From contig NZ_QGTR01000003.1 of assembly GCF_003182275.1 (NCBI RefSeq), forward strand, positions 372,001-436,000: a stretch of 64,000 nucleotides of DNA, read 5' to 3'. Numbering within the stretch: position 1 is the first letter of the stretch; every line of letters starts with the position of its first letter. This DNA comes from Hoeflea marina (GTDB taxonomy: Bacteria > Pseudomonadota > Alphaproteobacteria > Rhizobiales > Rhizobiaceae). This document shows, piece after piece, positions 22,047-31,370 of this stretch. A program made the translations under genes and the position numbers. The notes under the pieces are model-generated. The model ran no database searches. It saw only the letters and a list, made by a program, of their open reading frames with translations, and was not told the origin of the DNA.

Positions 22047-22565
22047 TTATATTCGTTCCGGCTCAAGGTCGCCGTAGGGATCAGATAGTCCAAGCGTGGC
22101 CAAAATGCGAGTCTCAACTGATTCCATTTTCTCCGCCTCGGCCATTTCCATGTGGTCATAGCCGAAGAGATGCAGGAAACCGTGGGTGATCAGGTGAACC
22201 AGATGTGCCTCGACCGGCTTGGCGAGATCCCGGCTCTCCGTCTCGATCGTCTCCCGCGCCAGGATGATGTCCCCCAGCAGCGGTCCCGGCATGCCGCCCG
22301 GGCGGATCGGGAACGCCGGAAAGGAGAGCACATTGGTCGGCTTGTCCTGGTCCCGCCACTCCGCGTTGACCGACCTGACGAAGGCGTCGTCGGCAAACAC
22401 CAGCGAGACTTCCGTCGGCTCCTCGGGGAACGGCTGGTTCTCGTTTTCCCGCAGGTCGGACGCGGCGGCCGCCAGCACACGGGAGACGAGCGATTCAAGT
22501 TCGGCGTCGTCGCCCCAGCCCTCACCCTCGACGGAAAAGACGAAATCCACCAGCGCCCGTGTCAT
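22047..22565 (-). CDS. ybeY: Endoribonuclease YbeY
   Basis: A 172-aa metalloprotein needed for 16S rRNA 3'-end maturation and 70S quality control. The zinc-binding signature HGFLHLFGYDH is intact near residue 130. The preceding NVLSFPAFP segment is typical of the family. The ATG at 22565 overlaps the phoH stop by 4 nt (ATGA), so the two are translationally coupled. The CorC-type gene follows 7 nt downstream. Confidence 0.96.
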   Translation of the reverse strand: MTRALVDFVFSVEGEGWGDDAELESLVSRVLAAAASDLRENENQPFPEEPTEVSLVFADDAFVRSVNAEWRDQDKPTNVLSFPAFPIRPGGMPGPLLGDIILARETIETESRDLAKPVEAHLVHLITHGFLHLFGYDHMEMAEAEKMESVETRILATLGLSDPYGDLEPERI

Positions 22566-23611
22566 GTCCGGCTTTCACCGGGATTGGGCAGGTATTTGGC
22601 ATCGTAGGCCTCGACGATCCGCTGGACGAGCGGATGGCGAACCACATCGGCGGCCTTGAAGCGGCAGGTGACGATGCCATCGACGCCCTCGAGGAATGCC
22701 AGCGCCTCGCCGAGGCCCGAGGTGACGCCGCGCGGCAGATCGACCTGCGACGGATCCCCGGTGATGATCATGCGCGAGTTCTCGCCCAGGCGGGTCAGGA
22801 ACATCTTCATCTGCATCTGCGTCGTGTTCTGCGCCTCATCCAGGATGACGGCGGCGTTGGCGAGCGTGCGGCCGCGCATGAAGGCGAGCGGCGCGATCTC
22901 GATGACCCCGGCGGTGATGGCGCGCTCGACCTTGTCGCCCGGCATCATGTCATAGAGCGCGTCGTAGAGCGGCCGGAGATAGGGATCGACCTTTTCCTTC
23001 ATGTCGCCTGGAAGGAAGCCGAGCCGTTCGCCGGCCTCGACGGCAGGCCGCGACAGGATGATGCGCTCGACAGAGCCGCGCTCCAGCAGTTGCGCGGCAT
23101 GGGCGACGGCGAGATAGGTCTTGCCGGTGCCGGCGGGACCCACCCCGAAGACAAGCTCCGCCCGCTCCATGGCGCGCATGTAGGCATCCTGGGTCGGGGT
23201 GCGGGCGATGACCGTCTTCTTGCGGGTGGAAATCTGGGCCAATGCCAGCTTGCCCTTGCGCTCGAGCGTCGGCAGAACCAGCTGGTCGTCAGCCGCCTGG
23301 GCCATGCGGACGGCGCCCTCGACATCGGAGATCTCGACGCTGGAGCCCTTCTGCAGCCGGTCATAGAGATAGTCCAGGGCGCGGCGGGCCTGGTTGGTGG
23401 CCAGTTCGTCGCCGCGCAGCGTGACGGTGTTGCCGCGGGCGCGGGCGTCTATCTTGAGCCGCTGCTCCAGCAGCGCCAGATGCTGGTCGAATTGACCGAA
23501 CAGTTCGCTGGCCAGGCGATTGTTCTCGAACGTCAGTGCAATGTGGGTGGCGTCGGATGCGCCGGCGGCGGTTGCCCGCGAAGCGGGCGCAGACAGGTCA
23601 TGCGCTGTCAA
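22562..23611 (-). CDS. phoH: PhoH-like P-loop NTPase
   Basis: A 349-aa cytoplasmic ATPase. Walker A is FGVGPAGTGKTYLAVAHA, Walker B is AAVILDEAQNTT, and the helicase-like MIITGDPSQVDLP follows, all normal for PhoH (PhoL). The start appears to be TTG at 23611: AGGAG lies 9-10 nt upstream and no ATG lies nearby before the conserved region. It overlaps ybeY by 4 nt. PhoH and YbeY are commonly encoded together and are inferred to act in RNA quality control. The phosphate-starvation link comes from E. coli only. Confidence 0.94.
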   Translation of the reverse strand: MTAHDLSAPASRATAAGASDATHIALTFENNRLASELFGQFDQHLALLEQRLKIDARARGNTVTLRGDELATNQARRALDYLYDRLQKGSSVEISDVEGAVRMAQAADDQLVLPTLERKGKLALAQISTRKKTVIARTPTQDAYMRAMERAELVFGVGPAGTGKTYLAVAHAAQLLERGSVERIILSRPAVEAGERLGFLPGDMKEKVDPYLRPLYDALYDMMPGDKVERAITAGVIEIAPLAFMRGRTLANAAVILDEAQNTTQMQMKMFLTRLGENSRMIITGDPSQVDLPRGVTSGLGEALAFLEGVDGIVTCRFKAADVVRHPLVQRIVEAYDAKYLPNPGESRT

Positions 23612-23645
23612 ACTGATTGGCTCCTGGCGTTTTCGGGCTTCAGTC

Positions 23646-25049
23646 TCACGTCACAGCGGCGTAGAGGCTGTTAGACCCAGTTTCCGTGATTCGCACCCGG
23701 ACAATGTCACCGATTTTCCCGGCCTTTGCATCAACAATAACAGGTTGCAGCCAGGGTGAGCGGCCAACCATCTGGTCGGTGTTGCGCCCGGGTTTCTCGA
23801 TGAGCAGATCGATCTCGCGGCCCACGCATGCGGCGGCGAAGGCGCGCTGCTGCGAGAACAGCAGGGTCTGCAGTCTTTCCAGACGCTCCGACTTGACCGC
23901 CTCGTCAACCTGCCCGTCAAGGTCGGCGCCCGGCGTGCCGGGCCGGCGCGAATATTTGAACGAGAACGCCTGCGCGTAGAAGACCGTCCCGATGAGGCGC
24001 ATCGTATCCTGGAAATCCTCATCCGTCTCGCCGGGAAACCCGACGATGAAATCGCCCGACAGCGCAATGTCGGGATTGACGGAACGGATGCGTTCGACAA
24101 GCCGGATATAGTCGGCAGCCGTGTGGCGGCGGTTCATGGCCTTGAGGATGCGGTCGGAGCCCGACTGCACCGGCAGATGCAGATAGGGCATCAGTTCGGG
24201 CAGATCGCGGTGGGCCTGGATCAGCGCATCGTCCATGTCGCGCGGATGGCTGGTGGTGTAGCGCAGGCGGTCGACACCTGGAATGGTGGCAAGCCGGCGC
24301 AGCAGTTCGCCCAGCCCCCACTCCCGATCATCGCCGCCCAGGCCGTGCCAGGCATTGACGTTCTGGCCCAGCAGCGTGATCTCGCGGACGCCTGCCTGCG
24401 CCAGCCGGGTGGCTTCCTCGATGATCCGGGCGGCCGGTCGCGAGGTTTCGGCGCCGCGGGTATAGGGCACCACGCAGAAGGTACAGAACTTGTCGCAGCC
24501 CTCCTGCACGGTGAGAAAGGCAGTGACGCCGCGGGCCCGGATGGTCTTGTCGGTGGCCTTCGGCAACGCCTCGAACTTGTCGTCGGGCGGAAAGTCGGTG
24601 GCCACGACGCGCTCGCCCGCGCGCGCACGCGTCAGCGCCTCGGGCAGACGGTGATAGGTCTGCGGCCCGATGACGACATCGACGACGGGGGCGCGGCGGA
24701 TGATCTCCTCGCCTTCGGCCTGGGCGACGCAGCCGGCCACCGCGACCATCAGGTCGCCGCCGACGAGGCGGCGCTGGCGCTTCATCTTTTCGAGCCGGCC
24801 CAGCTGGGAATAGACCTTTTCAGCCGCCTTCTCGCGGATGTGGCAAGTGTTGATGAGAATGAGGTCGGCGCTCTCCGGACTGTCGGTGGAGACATAGCCG
24901 TCACGGGCGAGCGCATCGCCCATCCTTTCGGAATCGTAGACATTCATCTGGCAGCCATAGGTCTTGACGAAGACCTTGCGCCCGTGCGGCGCGATAGCGG
25001 GCTCCGGCGCGGGGACGGCTGCGGGTTCTAGGTTGGCGATATCGGTCAT
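23646..25049 (-). CDS. miaB: tRNA-2-methylthio-N6-dimethylallyladenosine synthase
   Basis: A 467-aa radical SAM methylthiotransferase that modifies A37 of tRNAs reading UNN codons. The N-terminal UPF0004 domain has cluster cysteines in [22 protein letters not shown] and AVAGCVAQ. The radical SAM motif is [16 protein letters not shown] (CxxxCxxC), and the TRAM domain lies at the C-terminus. The start ATG at 25049 gives a short Ala/Pro-rich leader before the domain. It sits 34 nt upstream of phoH on the same strand. Confidence 0.97.
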   Translation of the reverse strand: MTDIANLEPAAVPAPEPAIAPHGRKVFVKTYGCQMNVYDSERMGDALARDGYVSTDSPESADLILINTCHIREKAAEKVYSQLGRLEKMKRQRRLVGGDLMVAVAGCVAQAEGEEIIRRAPVVDVVIGPQTYHRLPEALTRARAGERVVATDFPPDDKFEALPKATDKTIRARGVTAFLTVQEGCDKFCTFCVVPYTRGAETSRPAARIIEEATRLAQAGVREITLLGQNVNAWHGLGGDDREWGLGELLRRLATIPGVDRLRYTTSHPRDMDDALIQAHRDLPELMPYLHLPVQSGSDRILKAMNRRHTAADYIRLVERIRSVNPDIALSGDFIVGFPGETDEDFQDTMRLIGTVFYAQAFSFKYSRRPGTPGADLDGQVDEAVKSERLERLQTLLFSQQRAFAAACVGREIDLLIEKPGRNTDQMVGRSPWLQPVIVDAKAGKIGDIVRVRITETGSNSLYAAVT

Positions 25050-25103
25050 GGCCGGTCTTTTAACCGCAAATGCCGGGCTTGCAAATGGCTTTCACCCGGC
25101 GTG

Positions 25104-25901
25104 TCACGGATGCAGCCGGCCGCGGAGCGCGCGGGCCAGGGTCGAGCGGATCTCGCTCTCCATCGCCCGGGACGTGCGCTTGCGGTCGCTGGCGGCATCA
25201 AAGACGACCGGCTCGCCGAAGATGACATCGACCTCAAGCGCGCCTTCGCGCAGCACCGCCAGCAGGTGCGGCCCCAGCGCCACGTCTCCGGGCCAGGCAG
25301 CGATGGGGCGGTGGTAGCGGCCGATCGGCATGCCATGGATGCCCGTATAGGCGATCGTCACCGGCTGGATGTGGACGCAGCCCCCGGGTGCACGGGCGAT
25401 TGCGGCGGTCGCCGCCCCGAACAGCGACGACTTGAAGGGCAGGACCCGGTTGCCGTCCGAGGTGGTGCCCTCGGCAAACAACACGACGATCTCGCCGGCG
25501 GCGAGGCGGGTGGAGACATCGGAAATCTGGTGCCCGGTGGTCCGCTTCTGCTCACGGGCGACGAAGACCGAGCGCTGCAGCCGGGCGAGCCAGCCGAAGA
25601 CCGGCCATTGCCTTACTTCGGACTTGGCGATGAAGACCACGTCGGCCGCCGAGCCGAGCACCATGATGTCCTTCCAGGAGGCGTGGTTGGCGACCAGCAG
25701 CAGCGGCCTGTCCGCCGCAGGCGCGCCGCGCACCCGGACTTGCAGGCCGATGATCCGGCACATGAGCAGGTGCCACCAGCGCGGCAGCCGGCGCATCAGC
25801 GGCCAGTTGCAGGCGATTGCCAGCAGTTGCAGCGGCAGCAAAGTCAAGGTGAGCAGCAGGAAGACCATGCCGATGATGCCGATGCGCAGGATCGCCATCA
25901 T
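25104..25901 (-). CDS. plsC: 1-acyl-sn-glycerol-3-phosphate acyltransferase
   Basis: A 265-aa inner-membrane enzyme that acylates lysophosphatidic acid to phosphatidic acid. The HX4D catalytic motif is NHASWKD at about residue 93, and the substrate-binding motif FAEGTTSDG follows near residue 160. A hydrophobic N-terminal segment (ILRIGIIGMVFLLLTLTLLPLQLLAIA) anchors it. Some relatives in Rhizobiales acylate lyso-ornithine lipids (OlsA), so the exact acceptor is uncertain. It lies 48 nt after rimI and 54 nt before miaB on the same strand. Confidence 0.9.
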   Translation of the reverse strand: MMAILRIGIIGMVFLLLTLTLLPLQLLAIACNWPLMRRLPRWWHLLMCRIIGLQVRVRGAPAADRPLLLVANHASWKDIMVLGSAADVVFIAKSEVRQWPVFGWLARLQRSVFVAREQKRTTGHQISDVSTRLAAGEIVVLFAEGTTSDGNRVLPFKSSLFGAATAAIARAPGGCVHIQPVTIAYTGIHGMPIGRYHRPIAAWPGDVALGPHLLAVLREGALEVDVIFGEPVVFDAASDRKRTSRAMESEIRSTLARALRGRLHP

Positions 25902-25949
25902 CGGCGAAGACCACGGCGCCCGCGGCCGGGCTCGCCGGAGCCGATGGCC

Positions 25950-26456
25950 CTACCGCAGGTCACGGCGCAGCACCAGGGCCGTGGATGTCTCCGAACCGGC
26001 GTGCGCGTAGTAGGCGCGGCGCTCGCCGACCTTGACGAAGCCGAGCCTGGCATAGAGCGCGACGGCGGCGACATTGGCCTCGTCCACCTCAAGGAAGAGC
26101 TCCTCCGCGCCGCGCCTGACCGCCTCCCGGGTGGCCGCCTGCATCAGGCGCCAGCCGAGGCCAGAGCGCTGGTTGCCCCTCTTGACACCGATGGTCAGGA
26201 TCTCGGCCTCCCCGGCCGCCTCGCGGGCGAGCACAAAGCCGCTGGCGGCATCGCGCGCCGTTCCCGCCGCGCAGGCCAGGAAACCGAATACCGACGGCTG
26301 GCTGATGAGGCTGAGAAACTCGCCGTCGCTCCAGGCGCGGGCGGTTCGCGGGCCGCCGAAGGCCGCGGCATGGATCTCGGCGGCAATCACCGCATCGGCC
26401 GTCAGCACCGGAACGATCTCGTAGTCCGGCTTGCGAGAGAACAAGCGTCGGAACAT
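25950..26456 (-). CDS. rimI: Ribosomal-protein-alanine N-acetyltransferase-like GNAT protein
   Basis: A 168-aa GNAT-fold acetyltransferase. The acetyl-CoA binding region is ILTIGVKRGNQRSGLGWRLMQ, followed by ELFLEVDEANVAAVALYARLGFVKVGERRAYY, both typical of RimI, which acetylates the N-terminal Ala of S18. It lies 3 nt after tsaB, the usual partner (tsaB-rimI). This context supports RimI over a general GNAT. Confidence 0.88.
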   Translation of the reverse strand: MFRRLFSRKPDYEIVPVLTADAVIAAEIHAAAFGGPRTARAWSDGEFLSLISQPSVFGFLACAAGTARDAASGFVLAREAAGEAEILTIGVKRGNQRSGLGWRLMQAATREAVRRGAEELFLEVDEANVAAVALYARLGFVKVGERRAYYAHAGSETSTALVLRRDLR

Positions 26457-26459
26457 CGT

Positions 26460-27149
26460 TCAGGCCTCCCGCGCCAGGGCGAATCCCGCCTGCGGCTTGG
26501 CGTCGGGGTCGCGGAGATACAGCGGCTGCGGCGGATAGGCGGCCGGATCGAGACCGGCGCCGATGCGGGCGACCGCCTCGATGGAAGGCGCATCCGGATG
26601 AACCAGCCCGCCGCCGGCCAGCCGCACCTGCAGCGCGGGCTCGATCGCCACGAGCTGACCCGCGGCACTGCCGGCAAGCAGGCAATCCGAAGTGGCGGCC
26701 AGCAGCGCCGCCGCCTCCGGCTTCAGTTCGCAGGGGGGGACAGCGAAGCCGCCATCGGCGTTGACGACAGCACACCATACATGCTCCCTGCGGGCATCGA
26801 GAGCGACCATCACCGCGCTGTCGCGCACCCGGGCCAGAGGTTGCGCCATGGCCATCAGCGTCGGAACACCGACGCAGGGCACCGACAGCGCAAGTGCCAG
26901 GCCGCGGGCAAAGGCAACGCCGACGCGAATGCCGGCGAACGAGCCGGGACCGGTGGTCACCACGAGCCGCTCGACGGCTGCGAGATCGGTTCCCGCCAGC
27001 GCCAGCACCTCCGCAACAATTCCGGGCAGAAGCTCGGCATGGCCACGACCGATATCGGGGCAGCGGGAGGCGATGGGAGTGTCGGTGGCGGAGTCATGGA
27101 GCGCCACGGCGCAAAATCGCTGGGCACAATCAATGGCAAGTATCAGCAC
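26460..27149 (-). CDS. tsaB: tRNA threonylcarbamoyladenosine biosynthesis protein TsaB
   Basis: A 229-aa ASKHA-fold protein that partners TsaD and TsaE in t6A37 synthesis on ANN-decoding tRNAs. The opening LILAIDCAQRFCAVALHD and the VTTGPGSFAGIRVGVAFARGLALAL segment are family signatures. It lacks catalytic residues, as TsaB does. The start is GTG at 27149 with a purine-rich stretch just upstream; no ATG precedes the conserved opening. rimI follows after 3 nt. Confidence 0.95.
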   Translation of the reverse strand: MLILAIDCAQRFCAVALHDSATDTPIASRCPDIGRGHAELLPGIVAEVLALAGTDLAAVERLVVTTGPGSFAGIRVGVAFARGLALALSVPCVGVPTLMAMAQPLARVRDSAVMVALDARREHVWCAVVNADGGFAVPPCELKPEAAALLAATSDCLLAGSAAGQLVAIEPALQVRLAGGGLVHPDAPSIEAVARIGAGLDPAAYPPQPLYLRDPDAKPQAGFALAREA

Positions 27150-27291
27150 AGGCGGTTCCCGCTTTCAGACCGATCCGGATGAACGGAAAGCCTGTTCTAG
27201 ATCGTTTGCCGAACAAATGTAAACGGTTCCGCCGCCTTGCCGCGGCATCCCGCAAGAGGCGTCCGGCGCAACGTCGCGCGCCGGCGGAGTC

Positions 27292-27855
27292 TCAGACGGC
27301 CTCGACCTCACGCACTTCCGGGACGAAATGCTTGAGCAGGTTCTGGATGCCGTGCTTGAGGGTCGCCGTCGAGGACGGGCAACCGGCACAGGCGCCCTTC
27401 ATGTGCAGGAACACCTTGCCGTCGCGGAAGCCGCGAAAGGTGATGTCGCCGCCATCCTGCGCCACTGCAGGGCGGACGCGTGTCTCGAGCAGTTCCTTGA
27501 TGGTGGCCACCAGGGTCTCGTCGCCGGGTTCGAAGAACTCCTCTGCCCCGACCGGGACATCCTGGCCCGCTTGCGACAGCACCGACTGGCCCGACATGAA
27601 ATGTTCCATGATGGTGCCGAGAATGGCCGGCTTGAGATGCTGCCATTCCGGTCCGTCCTTGCTGACCGTGATGAAATCATAGCCATAGAAGACGCCGGTC
27701 ACGCCGGGAATGCCGAACAGCTTGGCCGCCAGGGGCGAGGACGCGCCGGCCTCGTCGCCGTCGCGGAAATCGGCGGTGCCCGACTCCATCACCACCCGGC
27801 CGGGCAGGAACTTGAGCGTTGCGGGATTGGGTGTGGCTTCGGTCTGGATGAACAT
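27292..27855 (-). CDS. nfuA: NfuA-type Fe-S cluster carrier
   Basis: A 187-aa protein. Residues 1-87 form the Nfu N-terminal domain (FIQTEATPNPATLKFLPG, typical of the mitochondrial/alphaproteobacterial group). Residues about 105-180 are a NifU C-terminal domain with the cluster-binding CAGCPSS motif. It delivers 4Fe-4S clusters to apo-proteins. The start ATG at 27855 has GGAGACC 3 nt upstream; the in-frame ATG at 27906 adds unrelated residues. miaB, a double-cluster enzyme, lies in the same gene neighbourhood. Confidence 0.95.
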   Translation of the reverse strand: MFIQTEATPNPATLKFLPGRVVMESGTADFRDGDEAGASSPLAAKLFGIPGVTGVFYGYDFITVSKDGPEWQHLKPAILGTIMEHFMSGQSVLSQAGQDVPVGAEEFFEPGDETLVATIKELLETRVRPAVAQDGGDITFRGFRDGKVFLHMKGACAGCPSSTATLKHGIQNLLKHFVPEVREVEAV

Positions 27856-27956
27856 GACAAGGTCTCCATGGCGCGCCGGTGCGTCGGCCAGTTTAGAATT
27901 CTTCAAAACAAGATAGGCCCTGGGCGGACTTCTATCAAGTGGGACCCGGTCCGCAA

Positions 27957-28448
27957 TCAGGACAGGGCGTCAATTTCCTCGTCCGACAAGGCGTCGGGAA
28001 TCACCGTGACCGGAATGGGAAAGGCGGCGCCGCGGCCGGCAATCGAGGAGACGAGCGGACCCGGGCCGTCCTTGGCCGATCCCGCGGCAAGAACCAGGAT
28101 GGCAATGTCCTGGTCCTCCTCGATGACCGCGTGGATCTCCTCGGCGGTGCTGCCCTGCCGGATCCTCGTCTCCGGATCGATGCCGAGAAGCGTGCGCATC
28201 TTCTCGGCCGCGTTTGCCAGGGTTGATTCGGCCTCTTCCATGGCTTCGGCTCGCATGATTTCCTCGACGCCCAGCCAGTGCTGAAAGTCACCCGACTGGA
28301 TCACATAGACCAGCACCAGGCCGCCCCCGGAATTGCGCGCCCGCATGCCGGCATAGCGCATGGCCCGCTCGCATTCGGGCGTGTCGTCAATGACCGCCAG
28401 AAACTTGCGGCGGTGACCTTCTTCGCTTGAGCGTCGTCTTGATACCAT
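27957..28448 (-). CDS. Universal stress protein (UspA family)
   Basis: A 163-aa alpha/beta nucleotide-binding-fold protein. It has FLAVIDDTPECERAMRYAGMRARN at the start of the fold and, near residue 120-145, ILVLAAGSAKDGPGPLVSSIAGRGAAFPIPVTVIP. The usual ATP-binding G-2x-G-9x-G-S/T pattern is only approximate, so ATP binding is uncertain. The ATG at 28448 is preferred over the longer reading from 28604, whose first 50 residues fall in repeat-bearing non-coding DNA. It lies about 100 nt upstream of nfuA. The role in stress survival comes from the family. Confidence 0.85.
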   Translation of the reverse strand: MVSRRRSSEEGHRRKFLAVIDDTPECERAMRYAGMRARNSGGGLVLVYVIQSGDFQHWLGVEEIMRAEAMEEAESTLANAAEKMRTLLGIDPETRIRQGSTAEEIHAVIEEDQDIAILVLAAGSAKDGPGPLVSSIAGRGAAFPIPVTVIPDALSDEEIDALS

Positions 28449-28544
28449 GGTCGGGACATTGCCATCAGATGCGGGCGGGCCGCAAGGTTGATTTTTCCGG
28501 GTTGCGTCGTCTGCGCCGAAGCGGTTGCCCCGGAGCCGGCGAAT

Positions 28545-28650
28545 GCTAGAGCATTTCCAGAGGAAGTGAATTTCACTTCGTCGTAGGACAATGCGACAAA
28601 TCAAAAACTGGAGCGCTACTGCTGTTCAATGAAAAGCAGACGCGCTCTAG
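28545..28650. repeat. Intergenic palindromic repeat bounded by CTAGAGC / GCGCTCTAG
   Basis: 106 nt flanked by inverted ends (CTAGAGC at 28545-28551, GCGCTCTAG at 28642-28650). Inside is an internal palindrome, GAAGTGAATTTCACTTC, and the string ACAATGCGACAAATCAAAAAC. I recognise this general pattern as a dispersed short intergenic element of Rhizobiales (RIME-like). The right end contains the TAG stop codon of trpS (28647-28649), so the element abuts the gene end exactly. Confidence 0.7.
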
Positions 28651-29708
28651 ACGAAGCCGATGATTTCCTTGACGTCCGTCATCGTCCGCTCGGCGATGAC
28701 ATTGGCGCGGGCGGCGCCGTCCCGGAGGATGGCGTCAATGTGGGCGGGATCGGCCATCAGGCGGCGCATCTCGGCGCTGATCGGCTCGAGCACCGTGACT
28801 GCAAGGTCGGCCAGCACCGGCTTGAACTCGGAGAACTGCCGGCCGCCATATTCGCTGATGACGTCCTGCCTGGTACGGTCGGCGAGAGCGGCGAAGATGC
28901 CGACGAGATTGTCGGCCTCCGGCCGCCCTGCGAGGCCCTCGATCGTCTCGGGCAGCGGCGCCGGATCGGTCTTGGCCTTCCGGAACTTGCGGGCGATGGT
29001 GTCGGAATCGTCGGTCATGTTGATGCGCGAGAGGTCCGACGGGTCGGACTTCGACATCTTCTTGGTGCCGTCGCGCAGACTCATGACGCGCGGCGCCGGA
29101 CCCTCGATGAGCGGCTCCGTGAGCGGGAAATAGCCGTTGACCTTTTCCTCGCCCATCATCATCTCGACGCCGAGTCCGGCCGCGGCGATGCGCTCGGAGA
29201 AATCGCTGTTGAACTTCTGGGCGATGTCGCGGGCAAGCTCCAGATGCTGCTTCTGGTCATCTCCGACAGGCACATGGGTGCCGCGATAGAGCAGGATGTC
29301 GGCAGCCATCAGCGACGGATAGGCGAGCAGGCCGAGGGAAGCATTCTCGCGGTCCTTGCCGGCCTTGTCCTTGAACTGGGTCATCCGGTTCATCCAGCCG
29401 ATGCGGGCGACGCAATTGAAGATCCAGGCGAGTTCGGCATGTCCCGGAACGGCGGACTGGTTGAAGACGATGTGCTTCTTCGGATCGATGCCCGAGGCAA
29501 TGAAAGCGGCGGCGATCGAGCGGGTCTGGTCCTTGAGGTCCTTGTGGACAAGCTGGGCCGTCAGCGCGTGCAGGTCCACGACGCAGAAGATGCAGTCATG
29601 CGACTCCTGCAGGGCAACGAACTTGCGGATGGCACCAAGATAATTGCCGAGCTGCAGGTTTCCTGTCGGCTGGACGCCGGAAAAGACAAGCGGACTGAAG
29701 GCGGACAT
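28647..29708 (-). CDS. trpS: Tryptophan-tRNA ligase
   Basis: A 353-aa class I aminoacyl-tRNA synthetase. The HIGH-type motif is [13 protein letters not shown] near residue 14, and the KMSKS loop KKMSKSDPS is near residue 193. [13 protein letters not shown] is diagnostic for TrpRS. The start ATG at 29708 has GGGAG upstream; the longer reading from 29780 is rejected. The stop codon TAG lies inside the end of a palindromic repeat. It is 87 nt downstream of murJ on the same strand. Confidence 0.98.
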   Translation of the reverse strand: MSAFSPLVFSGVQPTGNLQLGNYLGAIRKFVALQESHDCIFCVVDLHALTAQLVHKDLKDQTRSIAAAFIASGIDPKKHIVFNQSAVPGHAELAWIFNCVARIGWMNRMTQFKDKAGKDRENASLGLLAYPSLMAADILLYRGTHVPVGDDQKQHLELARDIAQKFNSDFSERIAAAGLGVEMMMGEEKVNGYFPLTEPLIEGPAPRVMSLRDGTKKMSKSDPSDLSRINMTDDSDTIARKFRKAKTDPAPLPETIEGLAGRPEADNLVGIFAALADRTRQDVISEYGGRQFSEFKPVLADLAVTVLEPISAEMRRLMADPAHIDAILRDGAARANVIAERTMTDVKEIIGFV

Positions 29709-29795
29709 GGATGGCTCCCGCGGCTGGTGGAGGGCTGAACGGATGGTCGGCGCGCGCTTATCGCCGATGCGCCGGATCAATGCAAGAGACCGGCC

Positions 29796-31370
29796 TCAGG
29801 CGACCGGCTTCGCACCCCGCCTGAGATAGCGCCTGAGCGCTCCGAAGTCGGCGCCGCCGGTGACGAAGGCCGCCAGCAGATAGACGGCCGCGCCGCCCAG
29901 GACCAGAGCCAGAAGCATGCCGATCTGCGAGAGGAGCGCTGTCTCGGGAGTGATGAGCGGAACCGCGTAGCGGGCGGCCCAGTAGAGCGCCGCCCCCATG
30001 ACGAGCGTCGACCCCAGAAGTCTCGGCAGGCGGCGGCGGATGCCGGAGTCCAACTGCCAGTGCCCGCGCCGGACCAGGGTGGCAAACAGCAGCGCCGCAT
30101 TGGCCCAGCCGGCGCAGATTTCCGCCACCGCGATGCCACGTTCGGCGATGAGCGGAAACAGCGTGATGGCCAGCGCCAGGTTGATGACCACAGACACGCC
30201 GGCGAAATACATCGGCGTCCGGGTATCCTCGCGCGCGAAGAAACCGGGTGTGAAGGCCTTGATCATGACAAAGGCGGGCAGTCCCATGCCGAAGATAGCC
30301 AGCACGGAGGCGACGATGTCCGTGGTTTCCGGCGAGAAGGCGCCGCGCTCGTAGAGAACGCGGACCACCGGCTCGGAAATGGTCAGCAGCGCAGCCGCCG
30401 CCGGCAGCGTCAGGAACAGCGCGAACTCGACCGAGCGGTTCTGCAGCGATGTGGCCTCGATCATGTGATTGGCCTTGAGCGCTCGGGCCAGTTCGGGCAG
30501 CAGCACGACGCCGACGGCGATGCCGACAACGCCGAGCGGCAACTGGTAGACCCGGTCGGAATACTGCAGGATCGAGATGGCGCCCGGCTTGCCGGAGGCG
30601 ATCATCTGGCCGACGACCAGATTGATCTGGGTGATGCCGCCAGTGACGGCAGCGGGCAGCGCCAGCCACAGCAGCCGCCGCACATTGGGGGTCAGGCGCG
30701 GACGGCGCAGGCCGATGGTGATGCCGGCACGCCGCACCGAAACCGTGACGATCAGCAGTTGCAGCAGGCCGGCGGCGAGCACGCCCCAGGCCAGGTTGAC
30801 GCCGATGGCCGCAGGCTCGATGCCGCTCTGCATGGCCAGCAGCAAAACGCCGATGAGGATGACATTGAGGAACACCGGGGCGATGGCCGCGGCAAAGAAC
30901 TTGTGCAGCGAATTGAGGATGCCGCTCATCATCGCCGCCAGCGACATGCACATGAGATAGGGGAACATGATCAGCGACAGCCGCACGGTCATCTCGAACT
31001 TGTCGGCATCATTGACGAAGCCCGGCGCGACGATGGTCGCCACCAGGATCGGCATGGAAAGCTCCATCAGAATGGTCAGGATGATGAGCACGGTGAACAA
31101 GACGCCGAACACCTCCTCGCCGAAGCGCTTGGCGCCCTCGACGCCGTTGGCCTCGATCTCCTTGGCAAACAGCGGCACGAAGGCGGCGTTGAAGGCGCCT
31201 TCCGCAAACAGCCGGCGGAACAGGTTGGGGAAGCGGAACGCCGCGAAAAAAGCGTCGGAGACCGGGCCGGCGCCGAGCGCCGCGGCCATCAGCGCCTCGC
31301 GGGCGAAGCCGAGTATGCGGCTCGCCATGGTGGCGCCGCCGACGCTTGCGAATTTCCCGATCAGGCTCAT
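29796..31370 (-). CDS. murJ: Lipid II flippase MurJ
   Basis: A 524-aa inner-membrane protein of the MOP superfamily with about 14 hydrophobic segments. It moves lipid II across the membrane for peptidoglycan synthesis. The opening [29 protein letters not shown] and [23 protein letters not shown] are MurJ signatures with the essential arginines. The start ATG at 31370 overlaps the glnD stop by 4 nt (ATGA). A much longer in-frame reading upstream is an out-of-frame copy of glnD DNA and was discarded. The glnD-murJ order is common in Rhizobiales. Confidence 0.97.
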   Translation of the reverse strand: MSLIGKFASVGGATMASRILGFAREALMAAALGAGPVSDAFFAAFRFPNLFRRLFAEGAFNAAFVPLFAKEIEANGVEGAKRFGEEVFGVLFTVLIILTILMELSMPILVATIVAPGFVNDADKFEMTVRLSLIMFPYLMCMSLAAMMSGILNSLHKFFAAAIAPVFLNVILIGVLLLAMQSGIEPAAIGVNLAWGVLAAGLLQLLIVTVSVRRAGITIGLRRPRLTPNVRRLLWLALPAAVTGGITQINLVVGQMIASGKPGAISILQYSDRVYQLPLGVVGIAVGVVLLPELARALKANHMIEATSLQNRSVEFALFLTLPAAAALLTISEPVVRVLYERGAFSPETTDIVASVLAIFGMGLPAFVMIKAFTPGFFAREDTRTPMYFAGVSVVINLALAITLFPLIAERGIAVAEICAGWANAALLFATLVRRGHWQLDSGIRRRLPRLLGSTLVMGAALYWAARYAVPLITPETALLSQIGMLLALVLGGAAVYLLAAFVTGGADFGALRRYLRRGAKPVA

